This document shows positions 1 through 9,800 of a stretch of 64,000 nucleotides of DNA, one piece after another. The notes beneath the pieces are model-generated. The model was not told where the DNA came from. It did not search any database and saw only the letters and a program-made list of their open reading frames with translations. Every line of letters starts with the position of its first letter. The stretch's first letter is position 1. The position numbers were made by a program, and so were the translations under genes. Source of the DNA: Pseudarthrobacter sp. NS4 (GTDB lineage Bacteria; Actinomycetota; Actinomycetes; Actinomycetales; Micrococcaceae); contig NZ_CP103288.1 in NCBI RefSeq assembly GCF_024758005.1, positions 3,720,001-3,784,000 of the forward strand. The letters run 5' to 3'.

Positions 1-36
1 CTATGCCAATCAGGCACCGGGAGGTCGTAGATAGGA

Positions 37-69
37 CGGACGACGGCGGGAGGCGCCCGCCGTCGTCCG
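37..69. terminator. Strong hairpin, recurrent GACGACGGCGGG type, copy A
   Basis: A perfect 14-bp inverted repeat (arms 37-50 and 56-69, 5-nt loop) is followed on the plus strand by a T-rich run (ctttcgttt). It probably ends a gene lying left of the window and insulates the acetyltransferase gene. The same core recurs at 3267-3302 and 36471-36504. Confidence 0.75.
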
Positions 70-117
70 CTTTCGTTTGGTGCGCACTGGCAGCGCCCGC
101 CGGTAGATTTAAGCCCG

Positions 118-699
118 ATGATTTCCATTGACCGGGACGACCCCGCACGCGGCGACGTCCATCAGCTCCTCAGCGAACACCTGGCGGACATGTTTGCCAC
201 GTCCCCGGCCGACAGCGTCCATGCCCTGGACCATTCCGCCCTGTCCGCGCCGTCAATTACGTTCTGGACCGCCCGTGAAGACGGCGATCTGCTGGGGTGC
301 GGCGCACTCAAACTGTTAGAGTCCCCGCCGGGGTCCGCGGTGCACGGCGAGATCAAGTCCATGCGCACTACGGCAAGCGCACGGGGACGGGGCGTAGCCA
401 CCCTGATGCTCCGCCATATCCTCGACGACGCCCGCGCCCGGAACCTTGAGCGCGTCTACCTTGAGACTGGCACCCAGGACTACTTCGCTCCCGCACGCCG
501 ACTGTACGCCAGACACGGCTTCACCCAGTGCCCGCCTTTCGCCCACTACGTCCTGGACCCCAACAGCGTCTTCATGGAGCTCCGCCTGTCGGGACCCGAT
601 CCAACGGGGCACCGCAAACACAGCCGTCCCGCCGTTCCGTCAGGCGGCGAGGCACGTCCCGCGGCAATGAGCCTCAGGCGGCGAGGTGCGTCAGGATGA
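118..699 (+). CDS. GNAT-family N-acetyltransferase
   Basis: Predicted cytoplasmic acetyl-CoA-dependent N-acyltransferase of 193 residues; the acceptor is unknown. The GNAT core is visible: a strand ending in GCGALKLL, the strand that precedes the pyrophosphate loop (EIKSMRT), the acetyl-CoA loop RGRGVATLMLRHIL near residues 89-102, and the C-terminal YLETGTQDYFAPARRLYARHGF block where the small acetyltransferases of this group carry their last conserved Tyr. The domain ends near residue 155; the last 35 residues are Arg/Pro-rich and look like read-through into the convergent gene, whose 3' end overlaps by 26 bp. The ATG at 118 is the first start after the hairpin. Function beyond the family is not deducible. 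Confidence 0.85.
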   Translation: MISIDRDDPARGDVHQLLSEHLADMFATSPADSVHALDHSALSAPSITFWTAREDGDLLGCGALKLLESPPGSAVHGEIKSMRTTASARGRGVATLMLRHILDDARARNLERVYLETGTQDYFAPARRLYARHGFTQCPPFAHYVLDPNSVFMELRLSGPDPTGHRKHSRPAVPSGGEARPAAMSLRRRGASG

Positions 700-2131
700 C
701 CTGTTCCAGTGGGCTGAAGGCGGCGGGCACGCAGCCTGGTGGCATAAGTGGTGGTTCCCGGTCCGGATGCTCGGCTGGATAATATCGGCCGGTCGGTGAA
801 ATCCAGCCAGGTGGCTGATCCTTCGTTGCCTGCGTTGGTGTCCATGCCGACCGGTGTTTGAGCCGGTGATGTTTTGGGCACGCCTGTCCAAGGTTGCTGA
901 TCCCGGTGCTCCCACCGTGCTGCCAGGCGGTGAGATGATCCACGTCATTATCCTGAGTGTGGTTGCTGCAGCCCGGGAAAGTGCATGTGCCGTCCCGCAT
1001 CCTGAGCCACCGCTTCAGCGATTCCGGGAGCCGGTAGCTGGTGCGCCCGATTTCCAGCGGTGCCCCGTCGCGGGGGTCCACCAAAACGCGGTAGAACGAG
1101 CTCGCACCGTTGGCAACGAGCCTGCGTGCCATCGATGGCGGGACCGGGCCCAACCCATCGACATGGGCGGGTTCGTCGGTAAGGCCAAGGAGGGAGAAGA
1201 CCGGGACGGTAACGAGCACATCAGCCTTAGGCGAGGGCACTTCTCCGGCGTTCTGGTTCGCACTGCCCAGCAGCAGCCCTGCGGCGACGTCGGCGCGCAA
1301 CTGGGTGAGGTTGCGTGATTCGTGCGGGTCTTGAAGGCCGCGGGCAACAGCGGTGGTTTTGTTCCAGATGGCCAAGGCCGTGTCCCCGGGAAGGTAGAGC
1401 GATAGCCAGGCCATGCCGTCCCGGTCCGGGGCGTACTCCATCCGCCGGTCGGCCAATTTCTCCGCGTGGCGTTTCTCAACGGACTCGGGGTGGTGGCGTT
1501 CGCGCCAGGCCCGGACTTTCCGCCGGAACCGGGCGGGCACCAGCTCTCCGGGCGCGGCACCGCGGGCCGGGTTCGGTGCGTCCGGGTCGAAGAAGTGTGC
1601 CTCCAGGGCAGACGCTGCGGCGGGCGTAAGGCCGGTAGTTTCCTCGACCACGATGCGGGCGTGCTGCCAGGCGATGGTGCCGGTCTGCAGCGCATCGAGT
1701 GCCGCCGGCAGTGACGTGGTCAGCGCGTGGGCTTCTCCAAGGAGGGCGGATGCGGCGCGTTCGCCGATGGTGAGCACGCACGCGACTTCTGCCACCCGGC
1801 TCATCTCCCGCGCCGACGCCTCATACGCGCTGGCCGGCTGGGCTTCCATCGCATCTGCTGCCTCCGCGTAGGCGGCCACCAGGCGGACCTTCGCCGCCGC
1901 CGTCGCGGCCTCGACCCGCGCCAGCACCCCTAACCCGTCCAGGCACACCTCGGACAACTCCTGCAGTGGATCAGCATCAGCATCGGGAACACGGTCAGGC
2001 CCATCCAGGGTGGCCGGCGGGGAGGCAACAACAGCCACAAGCTCATCAACCAGCCCGGCCACCGACGCAACGGCAGCGGCCACCGCGGCCCTGCCGCCCA
2101 CATCGATAACCACACCAGCTTCCATAGCCAA
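674..2131 (-). CDS. DUF222 / 13E12-type HNH endonuclease domain protein
   Basis: A 485-residue protein of the DUF222-HNH family that is highly repeated in Actinobacteria (13E12 repeat family of mycobacteria). The N-terminal two thirds is the helical DUF222 region; the C-terminus holds an HNH nuclease module at about residues 380-427: CTFPGC, then DVDHLTAWQHGG with the catalytic DxDH-type pair, then CPKHHRLKH. The Cys and His residues that bind the structural zinc and the catalytic metal are all present, so the nuclease is probably intact. Biological role is unknown; several copies per genome are usual and no mobile function has been settled. It converges on the acetyltransferase gene and overlaps its 3' end. 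Confidence 0.9.
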   Translation of the reverse strand: MAMEAGVVIDVGGRAAVAAAVASVAGLVDELVAVVASPPATLDGPDRVPDADADPLQELSEVCLDGLGVLARVEAATAAAKVRLVAAYAEAADAMEAQPASAYEASAREMSRVAEVACVLTIGERAASALLGEAHALTTSLPAALDALQTGTIAWQHARIVVEETTGLTPAAASALEAHFFDPDAPNPARGAAPGELVPARFRRKVRAWRERHHPESVEKRHAEKLADRRMEYAPDRDGMAWLSLYLPGDTALAIWNKTTAVARGLQDPHESRNLTQLRADVAAGLLLGSANQNAGEVPSPKADVLVTVPVFSLLGLTDEPAHVDGLGPVPPSMARRLVANGASSFYRVLVDPRDGAPLEIGRTSYRLPESLKRWLRMRDGTCTFPGCSNHTQDNDVDHLTAWQHGGSTGISNLGQACPKHHRLKHRSAWTPTQATKDQPPGWISPTGRYYPAEHPDREPPLMPPGCVPAAFSPLEQVILTHLAA

Positions 2132-2325
2132 AGCATGACAGGGGGGTGTGACATTTTAGGAAGTTCCCGTTGTTGCTGAGTGGTGCGAACGGCTGCTACG
2201 CGTTGGAGGGTGCCCGGTGTACAACAGTTTGCCCCGTCCCTCTGAGGGTATGGCGGGCCTCGGCGCCCGTGCCCTCGTTCTGTTCTTCCAGAGTTTGACC
2301 TTAGTGCTGCTGGTGGCGCTGGCGA

Positions 2326-3213
2326 TCAGGTTGGCTCCTGCTGCGTTGATTTGCCGGGTTCGCGTGGAGCCCCGTTCCCCCGCGCCTTCGACAGCGTGAA
2401 TATCCCATAGCGCATCGCACCTGTGCGGTAGGCCAGGATCAGTCGGGGGACGCTCAGAGCGAAGATGCGATTGCGTGCGCCAAGAGCGAGGCGACGGGTC
2501 TCGCGATCAACGAGCAAGGCCTTCACAAGTCGACGGGCGCAGATCGGCCATGTGCGCGCGACGCGGCGGCTGACATCCTCATAGCCAGCGATCTCAAAAC
2601 CCGCCGCCATCGCCATCGCCTCATACTCCTCGCGCGTGCCCATCGAGGGCAGGCGCCCTTCTCGGCAGATCGGCTCGAGCAGGTGGCGAACCTTCCATCC
2701 GCTGGCTTCAGTCTCGGCGAGCCACGCGCAGACGACGAGGCGGCCGCCGGGCGACAGCACGCGATGCGCCTCGGCGAAGAACCCGGGCTTGTCGACCATG
2801 TGCTCGCTCGACTCGATCGCCCATGTGGCACTGGCCGAGGCATCGGTCAGCCCGTTGACGAGCCAGTCGCGGAGATGGATATCCACGCCAGGTACGGGAT
2901 GCGCGGCGGCATAGTCGGCCTGCTCGCCCGAAAGCGTGAAGCCGGTAACGCGGACCCTGCGTGTCACCGCGAGCTGCCTTGCAGTGGAACCATAGCCGCA
3001 GCCGATGTCAACGCACGCCTCGCCGGGCATAAGGCGCAGCCGGTCGCCGACCATGTCGACTAGCGCCTCGACCGCCTCGGCGGGCGTCTCGCGACCCGTC
3101 ACCCATAGCCCGTGATGGACATGCTCGCCCCACACCCGCCGATAAATAGGATCGAGCTCGTCGTAGTGATCCGCGACCGCCACGGCGTTCTGGGAGATGT
3201 TGGGGACGATCAC
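2326..3213 (-). CDS. SAM-dependent class I methyltransferase
   Basis: A 295-residue soluble methyltransferase. The SAM-binding glycine motif VDIGCGYGSTARQLA lies near residues 68-82, followed by acidic and post-motif blocks (GFTLSGEQ, SSEHMVDKPGFFAEAHRVL, PGGRLVVCAWL). The arrangement resembles the UbiE/gamma-tocopherol/cyclopropane-fatty-acid-synthase-like small-molecule methyltransferases, but the substrate cannot be read from sequence. The C-terminal segment (about 200-295) is basic and hydrophobic and could contact a lipid-like substrate or membrane. The gene is isolated, with no operon partner and with hairpin copy B just upstream of its start, so context gives no clue. Confidence 0.8.
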   Translation of the reverse strand: MIVPNISQNAVAVADHYDELDPIYRRVWGEHVHHGLWVTGRETPAEAVEALVDMVGDRLRLMPGEACVDIGCGYGSTARQLAVTRRVRVTGFTLSGEQADYAAAHPVPGVDIHLRDWLVNGLTDASASATWAIESSEHMVDKPGFFAEAHRVLSPGGRLVVCAWLAETEASGWKVRHLLEPICREGRLPSMGTREEYEAMAMAAGFEIAGYEDVSRRVARTWPICARRLVKALLVDRETRRLALGARNRIFALSVPRLILAYRTGAMRYGIFTLSKARGNGAPREPGKSTQQEPT

Positions 3214-3266
3214 GCCATCACGTTATAACCCTGATCCATGCCACCGGAAGGGCCGGAAGGGTATGA

Positions 3267-3302
3267 AGCGGACGACGGCGGGACCTCCCGCCGTCGTCCG
3301 CT
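3267..3302. terminator. Strong hairpin, recurrent GACGACGGCGGG type, copy B
   Basis: A perfect 17-bp inverted repeat (3267-3283 and 3286-3302) with a 2-nt loop, followed by ctttgttttg. It sits between two divergent genes (2326-3213 on minus, 3400 on plus), an unusual position for a terminator because no gene visibly ends there. See copies A and C. Confidence 0.7.
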
Positions 3303-3399
3303 TTGTTTTGATCGGGGCGCCTGCCGGCTGGCTTGAAGCCCAACGTCACACAACGCCACGGCATCCAAATCCGGACAAGCAACGCCCTACCCTTAACAG

Positions 3400-3966
3400 G
3401 TGACTTTGACTAAGATTCGTACCGCCGCCGCGAGCTCCCTCGCCGCCGCAGGTCTCCTGTTTTCCCTCGCCGCCTGTTCCACTCCGGCCGCCAACCAGCC
3501 AACTGCCTCTGCACCGGCGTCACCGGCTTCCACGGCAACGGCTTCATCTGCCGCCGCTTCCGAGCCCTGCGACGGCGTGAAGGTCATTGTGGACTCGGGC
3601 GCCGTGAAGCAGGCTGCCGCTGATACCTCCACTTGCGTGCCCGTGACCGAGCCGACCGTGGCTTCCGAGATCCTCGACGAGGCAAACGTGAAGACCGAGG
3701 GCACTGAGCAATACCCCACTGAACTCGTGTGCCGGGTGAACGGTGTGCCCGCCGCGGACTTCGACATTGTGCACAAGGCCGGCACGTATAAGGAAGAATG
3801 CAAAGATACGCCCGCGGCCTTTGCCTACTGGGCTCTCTGGGTTAAGCCGGACGCCGGGGACTGGGCCTATGCCCAGGAAGGCCTCGCCACCCTCAAGGTG
3901 AGCCCCGGCGAGAGCCTGCAACTGCTCTTCACGGTCGACGGCGAACCGGCCACCCCCAAGGCATGA
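3400..3966 (+). CDS. Lipoprotein with a DUF4430/SCO2322-like domain, putative cobalamin-uptake partner
   Basis: A 188-residue exported lipoprotein. The signal peptide ends in a lipobox LAAC with the lipid-anchor Cys at residue 26, followed by a Thr/Ser/Ala/Pro-rich spacer to about residue 50. The globular part contains CRVNGVPA and AYWALWVKPDAGDWAYAQEG, a W/Y-rich block typical of the DUF4430 / transcobalamin-C-terminal-like proteins that accompany ECF importers in Streptomyces (SCO2322 type). The GTG at 3400 is used. Its stop overlaps the ATG of the ECF importer (ATGA), so the two are translationally coupled. I infer that it captures or docks substrate for that importer. The family assignment rests on pattern, not on a search. 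Confidence 0.7.
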   Translation: MTLTKIRTAAASSLAAAGLLFSLAACSTPAANQPTASAPASPASTATASSAAASEPCDGVKVIVDSGAVKQAAADTSTCVPVTEPTVASEILDEANVKTEGTEQYPTELVCRVNGVPAADFDIVHKAGTYKEECKDTPAAFAYWALWVKPDAGDWAYAQEGLATLKVSPGESLQLLFTVDGEPATPKA

Positions 3967-6851
3967 CCTTCCGACCCGCGCCGTTACGCGCAGCGGCGGC
4001 CCTCGCCGTCGTCTTCGTCGCGGCGCGGGTCGTCTACCGCATCCTTTTCAACGGGGCGGGCATTGGTGCACCGGTTCTGCTCAACCTCCCGGCGATGCGA
4101 CTGCCTGCCCCATTCGCCCATGTGGTCTTCCTCGGTCCGGTAACGGCACCTGGCCTGTGGGAGGCAGTCCTGTCCGCCCTGCCGATTGCCGGGATGATCC
4201 TCGGCTTCGGCCTGCTCAACGCCTGCGTGGACGTGGCCCGCGGCTTCGTGCACCTGGCCCGCCGCGGCCCCATGCAGGGCTTGGCCCGGACGCTCGTTGT
4301 GGCGTGGGCCGCGCTCCCGGCGCTTGCCGACGCCGTGGCCTCCGTACGCCTGGCGTTCCGCTTGCGGGGCGAACGGTTCGGACCCCGCGCCCTGGTGCCC
4401 GTGCTTGAGCGCACCCTTGAACACGCGAGCCGGGTTGCCGCGGCCCTGGAACTGCGCGGGTTCGGGAGCCGGGTAGCGCACCAACCCTTCAGTGCTTCCG
4501 AAGCGCCGGTCCTCGTCCGCGACGCACAGTTCCGCATTGGTGATGCGCAGGTGCGCGTAACAGAATTCACGCCGTCGAGCGGGTCAATATCGGTCATTAC
4601 CGGGCCGACGGGCTCCGGCAAGTCCACCGTCCTGCGGGGTATCGCCGGCCTCCTCTCACACGTTGACGGCGGAGAGATTTCCGGCACCGTGCGCGTCGCC
4701 GGAACGGACCGTGCCGCCACGCCGCCGCGCGACACCGCCTGCCTCATCGGCGTCGTCCTGCAGAATCCCCGTGCAGCCTTCGCCAGCACCCGGGTCCGGG
4801 ACGAAATCTCCCTCGCCCTTGAGCTGCGCGGCATGGCATCCGCTGCCTCTAAGGCGCGAGTGATGGCGGTTGCGGAGCGCATTGGAGTGTCGGAGCTGCT
4901 GGACCGGAATGTCAGCACCCTCTCGGCGGGTGAGGCGACCCTCGTGGCCATCGCCGCCGCAGTGGTGGATCATCCGGCCCTGCTCCTGGTTGATGAGCCC
5001 CTGGCCGACCTGGACACCATGGCGCGCGGACGCGTCATCGCCGCGCTTAGCGCCCTCGCCCGCGATGCCGGTGTCTGCGTCATCGTGGCGGAGCACCGGG
5101 CGGAAGCGCTCGTGCCCGTTGCCGACGCGTGGTGGACCATCGACGACGGCGCCCTGGTACCGGGTACCGCACCGTCGCCTTCTGCCCTTGCTACGGCAGG
5201 TCCGATCCCGGCAGAGCCCACGAATTCCACGCCCGTGCTGATGGCGACTAACCTCGCCGTGCACCGCAAGGGCAATCCCCTCGTGCGCGAAGCGTCCCTG
5301 ACCCTGCACCGCGGTGAAGTGGTCGCCCTGGTGGGGCCGAACGGAGCCGGGAAGTCATCCCTCCTGGTCGCGCTCGCCCTGGGTGAGGGAACGGGCGGTG
5401 AGGGCAAGGTCGGTAAAGGCACGCGCAGTAACAGCACGGCCGACGGCGGCAGGGTCGACGGCGGCCGGGTCGCCCTCGTGCCGGACGCCTCGGACGACCT
5501 CTTCACACGCGATACCGTCGCGGCAGAGCTCCGCGCGGTGGAACGTCGCCAGGCGCGCGGAAAGAACGGCGAACAGCCCCCGGCTGGTTCCGCAGCTGCA
5601 CACCTTGCCCGTTTGCGGGGAGACGTCCGGATTCCCATTGGGCACGAGCATCCCCGGGACCTCTCTGCAGGAGAGCGCAGGATCCTTGCCATCGCGCTGC
5701 AGACCATGGACGAACCCGAGGTTCTCCTGATCGATGAGCCGACCCGCGGGCTCGATCCCGCAGCTCGAGCAGCAGTCTCGGCGGCGCTCCGGGCTGCAGC
5801 GGACGCCGGCACCGCGGTCCTGATCGCCACCCACGACCTCGACTTCGCCCACGGCCTCGGCGCCCGGATCCTCCCGATGCATGACGGCGTCGCGCCCTCC
5901 TCCGCGCCGCCCAAAGTCCCTGAGCCGCCCCTGTTGTCCCCAAGCCAGCCAGGTGCCGGATGGGAACCACGGGTCGCGGACGAAGATACACACCGCCAGG
6001 CCGGGGAACGAAAGCCCCGCATCCGGATGCCCCGCGGCGTCGAGCTCGCCATCCTCGCAGTGGCAAACCTGCTGGCCCTCGCAGCCTTCTGCTGGCCGCT
6101 GCTCGCTGCGGCCCTCCCGCAGGATGCCGCCGCGGCACTCCCCTACGCGGCGCTGGCCATTGCGCCGCTCGCCGTCGTGGCCATCGCCGTGTCCGTCGAC
6201 GGATCGGTCCGCTCCGCACACACGGTGGCACTGCTCGGCGTCCTGGCCGCAGTAGGTACGGCGGTGCGGGTGGCGAGCACCGGCGTCGGGGGCGTGGAAG
6301 CTGTCTTTATCCTGCTGATCCTGGCCGGCCGGGCCTTCGGTCCCCGTTTCGGGCTGCTCCTCGGCGCCGCCACCATCGCTGTCTCAAGCGCCCTGTGGGG
6401 CAGCATTGGGCCGTGGACGCCATTCCAGATCTTCGCCTGCGCATGGGTGGGCGCGGGCGCAGGGCTGCTCCCCCGCCGGGTGCGGGGCAAAGCCGAACTG
6501 TGGATGCTGTGCGGCTACGGCGCCGTGGCGTCCTACCTTTTCGGACTGCTGCTCAACCTGTGGTTCTGGCCCTTCGCGGTGGGCGCCGGCACCGGCATCT
6601 CCTACGAGCCCGGCGCCCCGCTGGGCACCAACCTCAGCAGCTTCCTGCTCTACTCGCTGCTGACGTCGACGGCGGGCTGGGACACTCTGCGGGCAGTCAC
6701 CACGATCATCGGAATCGCTGTGGTGGGTCGGGCCGTCCTCGCAGCGTTCCGGCGGGTGAAGCCGGTCTCCAGCCCGGGCGGAAGCGCCGGCCGGCACGCC
6801 GCGCAGGCTCAATCGACCCGAGCCAGAGACCCGCTTCAACTCACACCTTGA
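3963..6851 (+). CDS. Single-chain ECF importer (T-A-A-S fusion), putative cobalamin transporter
   Basis: A 962-residue fusion of all ECF transporter parts. Residues 1-170 are a transmembrane coupling (EcfT/CbiQ-like) region ending in a conserved Ala-Leu-Glu-Leu-Arg-Gly-Phe-Gly coupling helix. The first ABC ATPase (about 185-400) has Walker A GPTGSGKST near 216, signature LSAGE near 318 and Walker B LLLVDEP near 341. The second ATPase (about 425-640) has GPNGAGKSS near 458, LSAGERR near 565 and LLIDEPTRG near 589. Residues 690-930 form a six-helix substrate-binding S component. T, A, A' and S are usually separate genes. The S domain resembles the CbrT-type cobalamin component, and the gene meets metH (B12-dependent) tail to tail with 11 bp of overlap, which supports vitamin B12 as substrate; no cobalamin riboswitch was recognised upstream. 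Confidence 0.85.
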   Translation: MTFRPAPLRAAAALAVVFVAARVVYRILFNGAGIGAPVLLNLPAMRLPAPFAHVVFLGPVTAPGLWEAVLSALPIAGMILGFGLLNACVDVARGFVHLARRGPMQGLARTLVVAWAALPALADAVASVRLAFRLRGERFGPRALVPVLERTLEHASRVAAALELRGFGSRVAHQPFSASEAPVLVRDAQFRIGDAQVRVTEFTPSSGSISVITGPTGSGKSTVLRGIAGLLSHVDGGEISGTVRVAGTDRAATPPRDTACLIGVVLQNPRAAFASTRVRDEISLALELRGMASAASKARVMAVAERIGVSELLDRNVSTLSAGEATLVAIAAAVVDHPALLLVDEPLADLDTMARGRVIAALSALARDAGVCVIVAEHRAEALVPVADAWWTIDDGALVPGTAPSPSALATAGPIPAEPTNSTPVLMATNLAVHRKGNPLVREASLTLHRGEVVALVGPNGAGKSSLLVALALGEGTGGEGKVGKGTRSNSTADGGRVDGGRVALVPDASDDLFTRDTVAAELRAVERRQARGKNGEQPPAGSAAAHLARLRGDVRIPIGHEHPRDLSAGERRILAIALQTMDEPEVLLIDEPTRGLDPAARAAVSAALRAAADAGTAVLIATHDLDFAHGLGARILPMHDGVAPSSAPPKVPEPPLLSPSQPGAGWEPRVADEDTHRQAGERKPRIRMPRGVELAILAVANLLALAAFCWPLLAAALPQDAAAALPYAALAIAPLAVVAIAVSVDGSVRSAHTVALLGVLAAVGTAVRVASTGVGGVEAVFILLILAGRAFGPRFGLLLGAATIAVSSALWGSIGPWTPFQIFACAWVGAGAGLLPRRVRGKAELWMLCGYGAVASYLFGLLLNLWFWPFAVGAGTGISYEPGAPLGTNLSSFLLYSLLTSTAGWDTLRAVTTIIGIAVVGRAVLAAFRRVKPVSSPGGSAGRHAAQAQSTRARDPLQLTP

Positions 6852-9800
6852 AGTACTTCGCCTCCGGGTGGTGGAACACGAACGCGTCGGTGGACTGTTC
6901 GGGGTGCAGCATCAGCTCATCGCTGAGGACTACGCCCATCCGCTCGGGCTTCAGCAGCTCCGTCACCTTGCGGCGGTCCTCCATGTCCGGGCATGCGGGG
7001 TAGCCGAGGGAGAACCGCGCACCGCGGTATTCGAGCTTGAAGTACCCTGCCGTGTCCTTGGGCTCCTCGGCCCCGAAACCCAGCTCCTTGCGGATCCGGG
7101 CATGCCAGAACTCGGCAAGCGCCTCGGTGAGCTGCATGACCAGGCCGTTGAGCTCGTAGTAGTCGCGGTACTGGTTGGCGGCGAACATCTTGGAGGTGAA
7201 CTCCTCGATCTTCGAGCCGGCGGTGACCAGCTGCACCGGCAGCACGTCAATCTGGCCGGATTCGCGCGACTTCACAAAGTCGGCCAGGCACAGGTGCCGG
7301 TCGCGGCGCTGCCGCGGGAAGTCGAAACGCAGCCGATCAGTGCCGATCGGACCTCCTGAACCACCGTCGGGGGCGAGCAGGCCCGCGGTGCCAAGGACGC
7401 CGTCGGGATCCGTATCGTGGTGCAGCACCACCACCTGTTCTCCTTCGGAGACCACGGGGAAGAAGCCGTACGCGACTGATGCATCGAGCATTCCCTCGCC
7501 CAGGATGCGGTCCAGCCAGTAGCGCAGGCGCGGCCGGCCCTCGCGTTCCACCAGTTCCTCGTAGGAGGCGCCGTCCTCGCCGCGGCCGGGCTTGAGCCCC
7601 CACTGCCCCATAAAGGTGGCGCGCTCGTCGAGGAACGCCGAGTAGTCGTGGAGCGAGACGCCGCGGACGATGCGCGTGCCCCAGAACGGCGGCGCGGGGA
7701 CGGGGTTGTCGGCGGCGACGTCGGAACGGCCAGGCATCGCTTCCGGTTCGGTCACCGTGAACTTCGCGCCTCCCTTGTGGATGCGCTTCTTCAGCGGCGG
7801 AAGGCCGACGTCGTCCGGCGACTCGCCGCGGGCGACGCGGACCAGCGGGTCCATGAGGGCGAGGCCCTCGAAGGCGTCCTTGGCGTACCTGACGGTTCCG
7901 TCAAACTGCTCCGCCAGGTCCTGCTCCACGTAGGCGCGTGTCAGGGCTGCCCCACCGAGGATGATGGGCCACTTCTTGGCCAGGCCGCGGGACTGCAACT
8001 CCGCGAGGTTCTCCTTCATCACCACGGTGGACTTCACCAGCAGCCCGGACATGCCGATCACGTCAGCGTCGTGCTCCTCCGCTGCGGCCATGATCTCGGC
8101 GATCCCCTGCTTGATGCCGATGTTGACCACTTTGTAGCCGTTATTGGTAAGGATGATGTCCACCAGGTTCTTGCCGATGTCGTGCACGTCGCCGCGCACG
8201 GTGGCGATCACCATGGTGCCCTTGCCGGAGGAGTCAGACTTCTCCATGTGCGGCTCGAGCAGGGCCACCGCGTTCTTCATCACCTCGGCGGACTGCAGCA
8301 CGAACGGCAGCTGCATCTCGCCGGCGCCGAAGCGCTCGCCCACAACCTTCATGCCCTCGAGCAGGTGGTCGTTGATGATGCCGAGCGGGGTCATGCCCTC
8401 ACTGCGGGCCAGGTCGAGGTCCGCTTCAAGGCCCTTGCCTTCGCCGTCAATGATGCGCCGTTCCAGGCGCGCGCCCGTGGGCAGCGCCGCGAGTTCCGCG
8501 GCGCGCTGGTCCTTGAGCGCTGCGGTGTCGACGCCGGCGAACATGTCCAGCATGATGGCCAGCGGATCGTAGGTGGTGTTGCCGTCGGCGTCGTATTCGC
8601 GGCGGTCCCAGACGAGGTCCAGGGCAACCTTGCGCTGCTCCTCCGGCAGTGAGGCGAGCGGCACGATCTTGGCGGCGTCGATGATGCCGCTGGTCAGGCC
8701 CGCCTGCACGGCCTCGTGCAGGAACACGGAGTTCAGGACGACGCGCGCTGCCGGGTTCAGGCCGAAGGACACGTTCGAAACGCCGAGCGTGGTGTTGATC
8801 CCGGGGTACTTCGCGGTGATCTGGCGGATGGCCTCGATGGTTTCGATGCCGTCGCGCCGGGTCTCTTCCTGGCCGGTGGCGACGGGGAAGGTCAGGCAGT
8901 CGACGATGATGTCCTCGACGCGCATCCCCCATTCGCCCACCAGGGCGTCGACGAGGCGGGAGGCGATGGCCACCTTGCCCTCGGTGGTGCGTGCCTGGCC
9001 CTCTTCGTTGATGGTCAGGGCGATCACGGCGGTTCCGTGTTCCTTCACGAGCGGCATGATGCGCGCGAAGCGGCTGTCCGGGCCGTCGCCGTCCTCATAG
9101 TTGACGGAGTTGACCACCGGGCGGCCGCCGATGTGTTCGAGCCCGGCCCGAAGTACGGCCGGTTCGGTGGAGTCCATGACCAGAGGGAGCGTGGAGGCCG
9201 ACGCGAAGCGTGAGACGATCTCCTTCATGTCGGCCACGCCGTCGCGCCCCACGTAGTCGATGCAGACGTCCAGCAGGTGCGCGCCGACGCGGATCTGCTC
9301 GCGGGCGATATCGACGCAGTCGTCCCAGCGCTCTTCGAGCATCGCCTGGCGGAACGCCTTTGAACCGTTCGCGTTGGTGCGCTCACCGATGGCGAGGTAG
9401 GAGGCGTCCTGGTCGAAGTTGACGTGCTGGTAAAGGGAGGCGACGCCGGCTTCGCGTTCGGTGGGGACACGGGCGGCGCCGTTGCTGTCGGCGTTCGTCT
9501 TGCGGGTGCGGAAGGGCGCAAGGCGTTCGACGACGGCGGCCATGTGCTCCGGCGTCGTACCGCAGCAGCCGCCCACCAGGCCCAGGCCGAATTCGCGCAC
9601 GAACTGCTCGTGCGCGGTGGCGAGTTCGGTGGGTGAGAGCGGGTAGTGCGCGCCGTTGGCGCCAAGGACGGGCAGGCCGGCGTTGGGCATGCAGGCGATG
9701 GCCACGGAGGACTGCTTGGAGAGGTGGCGCAGGTGCTCGCTCATCTCATCCGGGCCGGTGGCACAGTTCAGGCCGATGGCGTCGACGCCGAGCGGCTCGA

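Noticed and set aside
7648..8652. 334-codon frame antisense to metH, and similar long frames opposite the ECF, ABC and aldehyde dehydrogenase genes
   Set aside because: High-GC genes produce long antisense frames by codon bias; the sense strand has unmistakable family motifs and these do not.
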